Shown in pieces: positions 10,661 through 22,250 of a stretch of DNA of 64,000 bases; within the stretch, counting starts at the first letter, position 1; each line of letters begins with the position of its first letter. The notes below the pieces were generated by a model. The model was given only the letters and a program-made list of their open reading frames with translations, searched no databases and was not told the DNA's origin. A program made the position numbers and the translations under genes. The stretch is from Gracilariopsis chorda (taxonomy: Eukaryota > Rhodophyta > Florideophyceae > Gracilariales > Gracilariaceae), in the NCBI GenBank assembly GCA_003194525.1, contig NBIV01000231.1, positions 57,282 through 121,281 on the forward strand. The letters are read 5' to 3'.

Positions 10661-10974
10661 TGTAGTGGTCGAGTACCTGAGCAGCAAAAGCAAGAGAGGA
10701 GTTCAATCAGACACCTGCTGGTTTTTCTCGAGTTTATAGGCTGCACGCTCCCTCATCCTTTAAGTAGTGCTGAAGATGGTGCGGGGTGTCAAACGCAGCG
10801 TGGCCTCTACTTCCCTAGCGAGCAAAGCATCCGTAGAACCACGTACTACCAGCCATTGTCAGTAAATAGTATCATCTAGAACACGTACTTCGATCCATTG
10901 TCAGTCAAGCATATAATCTCGGACTCCAGCCACGTCCGCTATGAATGACAATGAGGTGTCCACGGCGTTCAACA
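10661..10974 (-). repeat. GypsyA 5' LTR
   Basis: Runs from TGTAGTGGTCGAG to GCGTTCAACA, 314 bp, matching 349-672 with a short gap near 500-515 of the left copy. No primer-binding site starting TGG was found next to its inner edge (complement TTCTTTTCAATCG). A family-B solo LTR is inserted one base beyond its outer end. Confidence 0.75.
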
Positions 10975-10975
10975 G

Positions 10976-11782
10976 TGAAGTGCAACGCCCTCAGGGAGGG
11001 ATTCTGGGTACTTGAACGCTTTCCCGATATTATCGGTTGTGTAGTGTGTATATGAACTACGCCCCACAATGGTGGGTATGGACACGTGGGACACGGTTTT
11101 GGGTCAATTGGCGGTTGGCCACAGTAGTGGATGTTGCCACGGAATGTGGAGTATTTTAGTTACTTTTATTTATTATTTTCACACCCATTTTTGGGAAGCT
11201 AGTACTTAGTGCGACGGCGCACTGCCGTCGCACCAGTTAACCTTCCCCAACAAGGGACCCAACCTGGGGAATTGGCTCTGAGCTTTACCGCCTCCGCGTG
11301 TTCTCAACTCCTCCTTGGAGGGAAGCACCGTAGTGTACGGAAGTTCACCCCCCTTGCACATCTAAAGGAGACCCATCATTGGGAGTACTAATTGTTCCAA
11401 TCATATTGGTGTTTCGCCCTGTATAGGGAGTCCTGTCCACCGGCATTGCCGTATCTACTCGTCGCTCTCGCGACCCACTTCGTCCTTCCTCTTTCCCCTT
11501 TTTAGAGTAGCACCTCCCGCTATCCGCGGCCCTCGTGTGCGCATCCTCTCACACACCCCCACTTACGTGGAAACATACCTCTACTGAGGATCACACCCCG
11601 CTCACGCGGATACCGATTCTTCGCCTTCACCTCCTTGCGCGAGTCGCGACAGGTGTCCCTGGTCTTACAAACCGGCTTCGCCGTGACACCTCTGTGAGGG
11701 CTCTACCCAACTGGGTTCACCTCGTGAGAGGAAGATCCCGGACGTCTTTCGGTATTTTTCCCCTTTGGGGCATTGCACCACA
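10976..11782 (+). repeat. Solo LTR of gypsy family B, copy 2, with duplication AACAG
   Basis: 807 bp, TGAAGTGCAACGCC to GCATTGCACCACA. It is flanked on both sides by AACAG (10971-10975 and 11783-11787), proof of a retroviral-type integration followed by LTR-LTR recombination. It shares the hairpin-rich layout of copy 1, e.g. 11397-11409 (stem CCAAT, loop CAT where copy 1 has TGC). Confidence 0.95.
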
Positions 11783-12151
11783 AACAGGACATTTATAACC
11801 TCTTTTTAAGAGGTAAATCGTGGTTCTTGCACGAAGCAAGAAACTTTTTCAACTTTTCTAACCCGTTTTCGTGTAATTGCCGCAATACACTTTGCCATGC
11901 GGGATATTCACCGTGCTTGCGGACATGATAGGAACTATTATGTTTAATAAGGCCAATTTGCCTGTCTGCACGCACAACAAGGCGGAGTTTCAGCTTTTCG
12001 CTCACTGTTTTGCACAAATGAGCAAATGATCATCCAAAATCACTTCCTTCGTTCTGCGTTCTGTACCGAGTATTTAGAGAAACGTGCACGACGGGATAAC
12101 CTCCCAAGGTGTTTGCAGCCTTGTCCTTTTAGGAGGTAGGCTCAGTGATAG
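11783..12151. other. Unassigned flank between GypsyA and GypsyC
   Basis: No gene supported. A minus-strand frame at 11793-12017 (75 residues, lysine-rich) has no motif I know. It contains the outer target half of GypsyC (GATAG at 12147-12151). Confidence 0.4.
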
Positions 12152-12392
12152 TGGAACAAAATGATTTCTAGAACGGACGCATCTTGATCACGGCCATATA
12201 AAATGGTTGGAATTCAAAGACAAACAACGACCGTTCCTTTGGGATTTAAATACAAATAACGAGCGTTCTATTTTTATATAATTACACCACTACTTTCAAA
12301 ACAGAAGAATTCTAGTTAGTCTCCTTGTCTAAGTTGTGCAAAATTTTTGTTGTTTTGTCCAAGAGACAGAGTCGTGAAGCCAATCTGTCACA
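12152..12392 (+). repeat. GypsyC 5' LTR and primer-binding site
   Basis: TGGAACAAAATG to CTGTCACA, with TG..CA ends. After one or two bases comes TGGTAGCATCAAGG (from 12395), which would pair with a tRNA ending CTACCA, as initiator tRNA-Met does. It resembles 23781-24016 across its length. Confidence 0.8.
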
Positions 12393-12504
12393 ATTGGTAG
12401 CATCAAGGGAATTTCTTTTCTACAATATTTGCTCAGTAAGTTAGCATTATGCCTTGACAACCAAAAGCACAGAATCATGACACCAGAGTTCTTGAGAAGG
12501 TGAT

Positions 12505-13135
12505 ATGAATAATTCTCTGCAACAAGAAGTGCAAATTTTAAAAAGGACTATGAAAGCTCAAACCGAGCTGATTGAGATGTTAACATATCGTGTTTATGGT
12601 GCAAACAATGTCATGGGGCAGACTAAAAGAACTTCAGCTGGTAAACACAGGATAAAAGCTCCTTCCATAACAATATTTATAGACAGAGAAGAAGACAGGC
12701 ACTCTCAAGAAATAAAATGCTTCTTCTGTTGCATTGGAAAGTATGGAAAACTTCGCAACTACTCCCTAGATAACCTGCTAGACCTTGCGGATTGTTACTT
12801 GGAGGGCAGAGATGCGCTTTGGGTGATGCGTGTCAAGAACAAAAATCAGAATCTTGTGCCTTTAGAAGAGCTACAGAAGACAATGGTGGATGAGTTCGTA
12901 CCAGCTATTGAGAAAGCTGCGGCCCGGATCAAGCTAATGGACTTGAGAATGAAGGATTTTAACTGCCTCGAAGATCATATCACAAGGTTTGAAGACTTGT
13001 TTTCCATTTCTGGCACTGCAGAGAATAAGGCATACATCTAATTTTTCAACAGTTTGCCGAAAGCCTTCAAAGCAAAATTTGCAGAGCAATTTCCTACGTC
13101 TCACCCAAAGGAGCCACGAAACTCATATTCCAAAA
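12505..13135 (+). pseudogene. gag: GypsyC gag, N-terminal part
   Basis: Starts MNNSLQQEVQILKR with a short coiled-coil-like segment. A Gag-like capsid region follows (YLEGRDALWVMRV, PLEELQKTMVDEFVP, DHITRFEDLFSISG) and continues past a TAA at about 13039 into FNSLPKAFKAKFAEQFPTSHPKE. Homology to Gag then stops and the rest appears from 19855, which marks the nested insertion. Confidence 0.75.
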
Positions 13136-13287
13136 ATTTATTCCGCTCGGGAGACGTCACGGACGTGTGTAAAAATTTTTTCCGTGACAGTGTCCACGCA
13201 CTTCTTGTCAAAGTTTTGGCGAAAAAGTGCAAAGTAGACACACTTTTTGCAACCCCAATGACTTTATTCATTAAGAAGGGTACTGAG

Positions 13288-13321
13288 ACGAAAGCTGCAT
13301 TGCTTGCAATGCAGCTTTCGT
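13288..13321. repeat. Perfect 16-bp inverted repeat, 2-nt loop
   Basis: ACGAAAGCTGCATTGC, loop TT, then its exact complement. It lies close to where GypsyC gag homology ends and so may mark an edge of the inserted DNA. It could also be an old terminator or part of a foldback element. No further evidence. Confidence 0.6.
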
Positions 13322-13487
13322 GTCCCACATGAAGCCGCCGACGTGAAGTAAAAACCTACTCAGAAACTGCAAATATTTGCCAGTTTTTTGCTTTAGTGTA
13401 CAAACTCAAATAATTTGTAGTCATGCACTTCCCAAATTTATGTCTCTGCTTTGCAAGACGGAGTTTGGGCATGATGGTTTTCGCTGA

Positions 13488-16278
13488 GTGCTGTTGCCGG
13501 TTGATCCGAGCACCTTGCGTGTGGCGCACTCTGCCGAGCAGAGTCTGCTCTGTCAAAGGATTTTGAAGCACCTGCGACAGTGGCCTGAGGCTGCCGCGTG
13601 TCTCATACGCTCGGCGACATATCCATACGCTGTGTGTGAGCTGCTGTTATCTACGCCTTCGCTTGTATCCTCATACTTCACCAAGCTCACGGCATCCGGT
13701 CCATGACGCCGGACGTGCCCTTGCCACTACTGTACTGCAGGCCGCAGCATCACAGGAGTCATCGCCGTCGTCCATATGGCCCCTCTTCCCGTCAGCACCA
13801 ATGTGTCACTTGCGGCCTTTGAACGCGCGCTTTTCACAGGAGATATTGACACGCTTCATACCATTCGACCCCACGCTGCCCTTGTGGTCGCCGGTTACTA
13901 TGATCTGTTTCTGTCTCGAATCACGATTGAATAATGTGACGACGTGTATGAAGATTTGTCTTTTGTTATTACCGCCGAGTGTATTCAGAGCGCAGCTCAT
14001 CTAAACATGATCAGTGATAGTTTGAAACGCGCGTTGATTGATGGCGCGAATGGAGATGTTCCCTCCGTGATTGCTGCGTATTTGGTGGGCGTGGCTTTGC
14101 TTCAGGCATTTGTGCGAGAGACTTGGGCGACACCTATTTCTAGGACTTCGTGCGCTGCACAGATTGAGAGCGCTTCTTTCTTTTTTGTTGTAGATGGAGA
14201 AGAGTTTGCTATTCCGGCAAAGTGTCTTCATTGGCTACGTGCTATCTGCTTCATATTAGTTGAGCACGTTCAGCAATTTGTGCATGTGGTGCTTCTCTTG
14301 CACCATGGTGGGCTGCTAGGGTTCTTCTTGCTCCCCAATCTATTCTTGCAAACCCAACGCCCACTACGCAATACACCCTGTTTCGAATGTATTGTAGATT
14401 TATCGGAAAGCACGTTGCAGATATGTGTTACCGTTCCAAACAACCGATTGAAGACACCAATCGCCACCATCAGATCGCTCAAGAAGAGGACGATGAAGCA
14501 GACGATTCTGATCTGTTACCAGCACCAGTCGCCGAAGGAAATGATACCATTGCTGATTAGGATGATGACTTTCGACAAGTGCTAAGTAAAGATAAAGTGC
14601 ACCATAGACAGCTAGCGGCTCTTACATACATTGACCTGGCAAATGTGCAGTGGTTGTTTTATGACAGAGATGGTGCGCTTGGAAGCCTCAAAAATGCTGG
14701 CAGACTTTACCGTGTAATATTTCGGCTCACTGGAGAGATGGGCGTTCGTACCAAGCATCAAAGCAAACCTTCAGCTCAGATCATCTCGAGATTTTTTGTC
14801 TTGAATGACCCTTCGGATTCGTTTGTGGGTGGTATGAAGAAAAGTGCGTTTTCCATAAAGTTCCCTGGGAATGTAGAAAGATCGGAGAATAGTGCCAATG
14901 ACTAACCTATCTGGTCGATTACTACTGCGCTTCCACTCCCCAAAGACATTCAAGTTTGCGATGAAGACGTTCTTGGTTTTGTGAAACTGACGAGCAGCGA
15001 CGAGATTCTGATTCAGGCCATCAGTGAGAAAATTGAGATTGATGATAATGATGAAGAGTTAGCGAATCCAGAAACTATTGGAGCTGAAATGAGAAGCCTC
15101 ACTCCCTTGCAACAGGCTTTAGCGCTTTGTCATTAAATTGTTATCCGAGCTAGAAACGCCTCGCACGTTTTGACAAAGGAGGAGATGTCGCCATTTGTCA
15201 GCTTGGTTATAGAAGGAGCAATAAGTCCGTACGTAACAAGCAGCGTACTGCAACTATGAGCACTGATGCTTCGCGTCGGGCTTGAAGGGGAACTTGAACG
15301 CTTTCTAGAGAGGTGCATGCATCAGATGGAGGAGAATGGACGGTTTGTTGACGATCCTCTTGAATCACTAGACAAGGACCTCAGGTATTCTGCCGCAGCA
15401 GAACGAAACATGTTCGCCTATCGCTCGTCTTTGCCACCACGGAGGGAAGTGAAGAAGAAACTGGCAATTTCATTCGGCAGGAATGGTTTAGTCAGATCAG
15501 CCATGGAGATCTTTGAAGAGCTAGAGTTTTGGGATGAAGTAGTAGATTGCCATCGCTTGATTGGGAATCTCGGAGCCACCGAGGACCTCTTGCGAAAAGA
15601 ACTAGATCGACTTGACAAAGCAGTGCTTGACGAGGGAATTTCTGACGATGCCACTTTTGACCAGTCATTCAGAAAAGGGGCTTCTACCAGAGCAGTTCAA
15701 AGTAGGGCTGCTAGAAGACCACGTCTGCTCTGCGTACTGGGAGATGTAACAAGATCTCAAGAGCACTTTGAAATTGCTTGGGAGGAGATTGGCCATCGAT
15801 ATGCTCGAGCCAAGCGTGCTTTGGGAATGATGTGTACTGATTCTGAGCAATGGGAAGCGGCGATGGGGCATTATAAACAGGCGCTTGGAATTAATTCCCT
15901 CTTTCTAGAGGCGTGGTTCGTTTACGGATGCGCTGCAATACAAACAGGAGACATACAGACAGGCGCCCATGCGTTCACGCGAGTTATTAAAAACCACAGG
16001 AAAACGGAAAAGCTTGGAACAACTTGGCTAAAGTTCTCCATGATCTGGGAAAGAAGAGGGGAGCTCTAAAAGCTCTCATCGAATCAGGTAAACTCATGAG
16101 AGATTCTTGGTGGGTGTGGAATAACGTTTTGCTCCTCTCTACAGAACTACAAGCATGTCCCGAAATTCTCAGAGCTTTGGACAGACTTATGGATATCCAA
16201 GGAAAAGAAGGTGTGTCGACGTCGTCCATAAGGGTAGTTGTAACTGTTAACGACGCAGCACAGAACAAGAGGCTTTGA
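13488..16278 (+). pseudogene. TTC27/EMW1-like tetratricopeptide repeat protein, pseudogene
   Basis: TTC27-family proteins (EMW1 in yeast) are conserved eukaryotic proteins with C-terminal TPRs. Here the family layout is visible almost from the start (AAFERALFTGDIDTLHTI near 13800) through the VDGEEFAIPAKCLHWLRA segment, PWWAARVLLAP, TGEMGVRTKHQ, and LAISFGRNGLVRSAMEIFEE with LEFWDEVVDCHRLIG. It then reaches TPRs such as WEAAMGHYKQALGINSLFLE, AWFVYGCAAIQTGDIQTGAH and WWVWNNVLLLSTEL. Stops at about 13930, 14560, 14902, 15134 and 15257 and frameshifts near 14300 and 16020 inactivate it. The C-terminal part after 16278 is missing. It lies inside GypsyC, so it arrived there by transposition or another insertion. 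Confidence 0.88.
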
Positions 16279-16289
16279 TGCATGAGTAG

Positions 16290-16924
16290 ATGCGGGATCA
16301 TGGGCAACAAGTCTATGGGATGGAGAACCAGCTTCCAAGAGTAGTCTTGACTCGAGCGGGCGCCCCTCGTATAGAGTATCTGTTTCAGGTTGGCGATCGC
16401 CCTCGTCAGTTTGAGTTCAGTCCGCGAATCTCCGGCGAACTTGTGTATGAAACGGAGAAGGGATACTTTGTTGTAATGGATATGGGAAGTGGTGTCGTGA
16501 AGGCTTCTTGTCATTTGATGGTGGCTCTGGAGCTCGTGAACCAGGGGCTGTAATCTTCAAGACGACTTCATTGACTCGATTACAAGTGGGTGGCAATCCC
16601 AAGGTACCCGCAGCCGATGGGCAAGAGGCGAACCAAGTTTATGGACTGTCTTGGTTGAACAAGCAGAGCGACATGTTCAAGTATACGGCGTGTCTTTTGT
16701 GCGTTTCTTTCAGCAGAGGCTACTGGACCTGGTCGGTGTAACAGAATATCTGCTCGATGGTTGCCACCGAAACCAATCGATACAATATCATCTCCCGTTA
16801 GCACTATTGCACGGAGACCACAATCCTCAATATGTTTAACGGACGCATCTATGGCACGCTTTGCAATTTCACGATTGGAGCAGGCAACTGTAGACAGAGA
16901 TGAGGAAACAAAACTCTCAAGCAT
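16290..16924. other. Unidentified remnant between TTC27 pseudogene and hAT1
   Basis: Open frames occur on both strands (16290-16553 and 16508-16741 plus; 16580-16924 minus). The plus reading has an ordered-looking stretch (YFVVMDMGSGVVKAS), the minus one GLRAIVLTGDDIVSIGFGG. I recognise neither. It may be a second captured gene fragment or part of hAT1. Confidence 0.35.
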
Positions 16925-17000
16925 TTACAAATTGAATATAGGCAGTTCCCTTTGTCCGAAACTAGAACAATGTCTCAAGCTAATGGATGCACGTCCGGTC

Positions 17001-19348
17001 TTACTCAACAAGAAGGGTATCCATCACCGTAGAATCTATCAGCGGCAGAGTAGCATCGTTCACATCCTCCCATTCCAGCTCGCCCTCCAACTCTTCTCCT
17101 TCCGCTAGTTCACCCCCATCAAAGTCTAAGACAGTTCTGGCTCCTTGTGACACATTTTCGCCTGGGGTAACCGATGACTGCACAATCTTCTGATATTTCC
17201 TAGCAGCACGAACCGAAGTTACCTTTCTCCTGTTGTGCAAACCCGTGTTGAACGCACAGAAGATCATCTTCTTGACCTTTTCGGGATGATGGCGGTTGCG
17301 GACGGAAGTGCGTATTCTAGATTGCAAGCTGAAGCTCCTCTCTACAGAAGATGACGACGGACTTACGCCCAAAATTCTTAACGTGAACGTTCGAAGCAAA
17401 GGCCGTTCCTTATAATGAAGCCAGTAAACCACAGGCATATTCTGATAGGCAAGAAAGAAATGTCGCGCATTTTCGTCTTTTGCTTGGTTTGCCCAATCCA
17501 GACGAGCATATGTAAAGTCCTCGTATAAGTGCTGCACGGCTCCCGTCTCCCCTCCCGCACTTCCCAGCTTCCAAGATGCTGGGAGTACGTCCGAGCGGAC
17601 GAACTTCTGCATATAAGCCATTACATCACCATAATGACATGAAATGTCTTCATCAAAGCTGCGAATATCCAATGCGTAGGCAACGTAGTTCAAGGACTTC
17701 AAAAGCGGTATTCGATGCCCTCTTCCTTCAACTCTAGCTTGGTAGACATTCAGAACTTCCTGTTTCCTTGCCTCTATGAAAAAAGGAGTAACAGGAAGCT
17801 GCGTTAGTTTTCGCTGCAAATCTCGTGTAACGGGGAATACTTCAGAGATATCAGAAGACTCGTCATCGAAGTACCTTAAGTACTGGCGGACGACTTTGAG
17901 AATATGATAAATATCGAGACACTTCTCGTAAAAGCTGTCATCAGTTACAGCAGAGTAGAACACCGCTCTTTGAGCGTCATTACGAGTTCCAAATAGATTT
18001 CCCGAGAAGTCCGGATACTCCACGAGCTTTTTTACACCTCTTTGCTGCGCAAAAACGACTGCAGCATGGCCTCTGAACTAGCGAACCGAGTAGATGCCTG
18101 TTTGACAGGCAAGACGGCGAAACAAGGAGGCAAAAGACGCATGCATTGGTCATATTCTTCCGTACCAGCCCGATACTCACAGTTTCGAAGCGATGCATTG
18201 TGAGCCTCTTGCAATTCTTTGAACAGAAAATAGAGCTTCGGCCTATTACGAAGATCGCAAACAAGCTCCGACACAATTTTCAATATCTCCCTAATCCACT
18301 GCAAGCCACCAATGTCTTGCATTAAAAGGTTTGCGAGGTGGGTCTGGTCCTGGTTAGGTGTCAAAAAGTTGAACATCTGCGCCATTTTCTCCTTAGCGCT
18401 CACACAAACACTTGCATTGTCGCTGGTAATCCCGCATATCCTTCGTATATCGCCGAAATCAGCCATTGTGCTTGTCACAAGCGCGGCGTTAAAGTTTGCA
18501 TCGCACTTACTAGACCCGGTATACATCGAACGTAAGAAGAAATTTTGCCTTGCGCGATCAATACCTGTGATTGAAAGCATAACATTAACAACATTCTCAG
18601 AATTTCCGTCAGTCCATCCGTCGAAAATCAGTGTACCATAGGACGTAGACAGCTTGGCCGAAATTGAGCTCTTCACACGATTAAACATCGCTTTGTAGTA
18701 CGAATTTAGAGATTCACCTCCGATCTTATGCACGCTCGGTACTTCTGCCACGATGGCGGGGTTGAAGAGCTTCAGAATCTGAAAGAACTCATCTTCTTTT
18801 GGGTTCCTGCTCAAAATCGAAAAGGGAAGCGTATGGTTAACAATGAAGGATGCAATTAGCTCTTTTAGCTTTGAAACTTTATCAAAGCAATCATCACTTT
18901 GAGAACCCATTTCCTCCCTTTCCCTCTTCTCGTTCTTGACTTTGCTTTCCGTACCAATTGTTCCAATCGTTCTTTGAGCTTCTCCTGTCAAACGGCGTCT
19001 GACTTTCCGCACAAGCGTTTGCCGAACACCAAAACACAAAGAAGTCCCACTCATTCTTCTATAGTGTTCAGCAAAGTGCTTCACTTCTATGAGACGCTCT
19101 TTAACAGCTTTCGGGGTCTCACTACATTCTAGTAGGTGCCTGCTCAGCTGTGTGGCGTTGGGTTTTTTTGCTAATGACTCGTACGTGCAGTTCTTGCAGG
19201 TAGTGCGCGTTTGTAAAGTACCGTCTGAGCCCAGTGACGTGCGGTCGATTTCGAAGCACTCTTCAGTCCACCAACTTTTCCGTCGGCCCTTAGACGACGG
19301 CTGCGAAACCGACGATTCTTGCGTCGGAAGCTGTTGGTTGCTCGACAT
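17001..19348 (-). pseudogene. hAT1: hAT-family transposase
   Basis: Starting at the Met encoded at 19348: a BED-type zinc finger (CKNC near residue 50 and HLLEC 22 residues on), then the DUF659-type catalytic domain (LIFDGWTDGNSENVVNVML, GITSDNASVCV). After a frameshift in an A-run near 18030 comes the C-terminal dimerisation domain (LRILGVSPSSSSVERSFS). About 780 residues in total, normal for hAT. The frame is open further upstream to 19567, with a hydrophobic stretch, but that part does not look like transposase. One frameshift only, so it is fairly young. Terminal inverted repeats and an 8-bp duplication were not found by eye. Confidence 0.88.
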
Positions 19349-19854
19349 GAAACACAATCCGTACAGTCCCAGCAAGAGAAACACAGCCCAATGTTTGGGC
19401 GTAGATAAGAAGGTCAGTACCTTGAGTAAGATAATAATATAGCCGGAGAGACACGCAGGTGTTACAGGGCGAGTGGTGAAAGTTAAATTATCATACCTAA
19501 GAAAAAAGGAGTGGCCGGTAGAAGATGGCGTGGTACTGAGCTTGCACGGAGCAAATTTGCAAAGCAATTGCGCGCCATTTAGGATTAGATGCTATTGTAG
19601 AGTTTAGGATCGGCTGTACAAGGGTGTCCCACTACCGCCAACGGCAATTTGTCCTAAGTTACAAGTTTGAGCTTTTAAAGAGAAGCCCTAACGTCAGACT
19701 GTCTGACAAGAAGGCCTATGCATGCATGCATGCAAGATCTGTCTCGTTGAACATTGAGAACATTTAGTCCGTGTGTTCTATTATTGGTCTGGGTTTCAAA
19801 ATGTCACGAAATTGAAGCCTGTAACGTGAGGGTTACAACGTAGAGGAAAAATTT
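19349..19854. other. Non-coding tail of the insertion in GypsyC
   Basis: No gene seen. Contains a (TGCA)n-like stretch at 19720-19735. Somewhere here the inserted DNA ends and GypsyC gag resumes at about 19840-19855; the exact junction could not be set. Confidence 0.4.
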
Positions 19855-20688
19855 ATGAATGAAGCTTATAATTTTCTGAAGACAACTTTCGCAGTTGCCA
19901 AGTGTAAAAATTTTTCGAAAGCATCGTTCTCTGCAAGGGAGCATTCGGATTTCCTTTCGATACATCTGGCGTATGATTACGTCAAGACATTTGAATTGTC
20001 GCTTTATTTGGCAGGAGATAAAGAACTATACAGCTTTGGTACATTCAACAGAAAGGAGAAGATTAATTCCAAAAATGGAAATCAGCGTAGTGATTATGGA
20101 AAGAAGAACGTAGGGAAGAAGATAACCAACGACTCAGAGACATTGTCTTGGGGCAAGGTGAGACGAAGCAAACATAGCCATTTTAGGGAGAATGATAGGT
20201 GCGCCAAGTGTGAAGTAAAAGAATGGAGCGATCTTGAGCACGTTTGTAGAACGAACAGTGCTCAAGGCTCTCATTCCTCAAAAATCAATTGTGCCGCACG
20301 ATGGGCGGCATCCGAAGGCGTAATCGAGATTGATACGTCATACTTATCTGAAATTGGCTTTGCGGATGATGAGAGTTGGCTCTACGACGGAAAACGCAAT
20401 GGTCAGCCGGTGCATACAGCTACTGACTCGTTTGCATCTCACAATTTCATGTCTATTGAGGACGCCGAGAAACGTGGGTCAAAGATCACAAAGGTGCACG
20501 GGCTGGAAGTACAACTTGGAGATTCATCCAAAACAGAGGTTCAAGCCGCAGCAACGGGTATGCTGAACATCAATGGTCATATAAGTGAAGAAGAGATCTA
20601 CCTCATTCATGTGCATCATAACGAATCATCTCAACTGTTGATTTTGGGTCGAGAGTGGTTAGAGAACCATAACCCAAATATCGATTAA
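19855..20688 (+). pseudogene. GypsyC gag C-terminus and protease
   Basis: MNEAYNFLKTTFAVAK continues the interrupted Gag. A Cys/His stretch (CAKCEVKEWSDLEHVC) takes the place of a zinc knuckle. The protease region follows: ATDSFASHNFMS in the position of the DSGAS-type active site (Gly replaced), then LGREWLENHNPNID, the usual C-terminal protease signature of Ty3 elements. Ends at a TAA; RT begins after a gap with further stops. Confidence 0.75.
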
Positions 20689-20796
20689 GAGACAAGACAA
20701 TTGACTTTAAGGATATCAGATGAAACTATTGTTTGATTTGAGCCAATAAAAGTATGAAGTAACGGGTCAAGAAAGGTACAGTTTCGACAAATTTCT

Positions 20797-22250
20797 TTGA
20801 AGCAATTTGTCAAAATGGTGAAAAAAGGTGACTGTGAACTGTACACCGTTCGTCTCTATGAATCAAAGACAAAGACGAATGGCATTACGAACGCAAAATG
20901 CGCACCTCAATACAGAGGCTTATTGCCAGAGTTCGAAGATATCTTCAAAGTGGATCTTCCAGATGAGTTACCTCCGCCACGAGGTATGTAATTCGAAATC
21001 AATCTCATCCCTGGTTCAAAACCTCCAGCTAGACCTGTCATTAGATACTGATTTGAAGGGCTTAAGGAATTGAAACGAAAACTACACAAGAATTTGGAGA
21101 AGGGTCTTCTACGTCAATCATCGGCTCCATTTGGAGCCCCACTATTTTTTATCAAGAAGAAGATTGGTGATTTGCGAATGGTATGTGACTATCGGGCCTT
21201 GAACAACATCACTATACCTGAGGGATTCCCAATCTCCCTGGTGAACGAGACAATAGATCAAGTTGCCGGAGCAACAGTGCTTTCGCAGATTGATCTGATT
21301 CATGGATGCCATCAGATGAGACTTTGGGAAGAACATTGCCATAAAACAGCCATGCGTACTTGATATGTGTGGTTTGAATGGCGAGTACTTTGTTTGGGAC
21401 TCACCAATCCTCCAGCCGATACCTTGCGTTTATTTTCATATGTGTTACCGGCATTATACGGAGAGTGCATGTTGTATTTGGATAACATTTTGATCTACAT
21501 CAAGTCTGTGAAAGAACATAAAAAGCATTTGCGAAAGCTTTTTACGCTTTTGAAATAGAAAATACTGTACATGAGGCCAAGTAGGTCTAATTATGGAGTC
21601 AAAGAGGTGACTACCTTGGATACAAGATTAATGCACACTGTATCAAAACGCAACAAAGACTGGTCGACGCAGTAGTAGAATGGCCAACAACGTCATCAGT
21701 GAGGGAAATCCAGAAGTTCTTAGGACTCTCAAATTTATACCGAAGGTTTGTTAAAAACTACGCAAAAGTGTTCCGTCCAATATTAGACATACTGCTGTCC
21801 AAAGTTTTTTAATGTAAGAAAGAGCAACGAATGGCTCTCGAATCTCTGAACCGTCTTACGAAAATGCCGTTACTGCAACTTCCATCCTAAAAGCACAGGT
21901 TTGTATTAACAACAGACGCCTCTAAATACGCTGTCGGTGCGACACTGCAACAAGATGCAAACCCAGTCGCGTACCTATCTCATCGGTTGTCAGAGGTTGA
22001 GTCAGGATGGGAAACAGAAGATCAAGAACTTCTGGCCATCATGATTGCTGTGCATGAATGGGCTGTTTATTTACGAGACAGATCATTTCTACTCAAGACA
22101 GACCATGAGCCTTTGAGGCATCTCTTGTCCAAAAGCAAACTATCTGGTGGATAGTTCAGATGTTTGGACGAGCTACAGTGCTACAACTTTTAAATTGAAC
22201 ATATTTCTGGAGGTAAGAATACCGCCGCAGATGCGTTGAGTAGAGTGGCT
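20797..22250 (+). pseudogene. pol: GypsyC reverse transcriptase and RNase H
   Basis: RT motifs: LLRQSSAPFGAPLFFIKKK, LRMVCDYRALN, LSQIDLIHGCHQMRL, and MLYLDNILIYIKSV (YLDN, so the second catalytic Asp is lost). Connection and RNase H: FLGLSNLYRRFVKNYAKVF, VLTTDASKYAVGATLQQD, ETEDQELLAIMIAVHEW, LLKTDHEPLRHLL, NTAADALSR. Several stops and a frameshift near 21560. Confidence 0.85.

Larger units (their letters stand above)
349..10974 (-). mobile_element. GypsyA: Ty3/gypsy chromovirus, minus strand, split by Copia1
   Basis: Two copies of a roughly 0.32-kb LTR (349-672 and 10661-10974) bracket gag, protease, RT, RNase H, integrase and a chromodomain, all read on the minus strand from right to left. 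This is the Ty3 order (integrase last) and the terminal chromodomain places it with chromoviruses. Copia1 (1711-7185) lies inside the integrase core. Joining the flanks of Copia1 restores a plausible integrase reading (the stretch before the catalytic Asp on the right, the DNG motif on the left). Several frameshifts and stops make it inactive. No target-site duplication was seen at its outer ends. Confidence 0.85.

Noticed and set aside
19618-19650. CAAGGGTGTCCCAC as a hAT-type terminal repeat
   Set aside because: It points the wrong way for hAT1 and no matching inverted copy was found on the other side.
13120-19855. A Helitron carrying TTC27
   Set aside because: No Rep/helicase sequence, no TC start and no CTRR end after a hairpin could be shown; kept only as one option for the hairpin at 13288.
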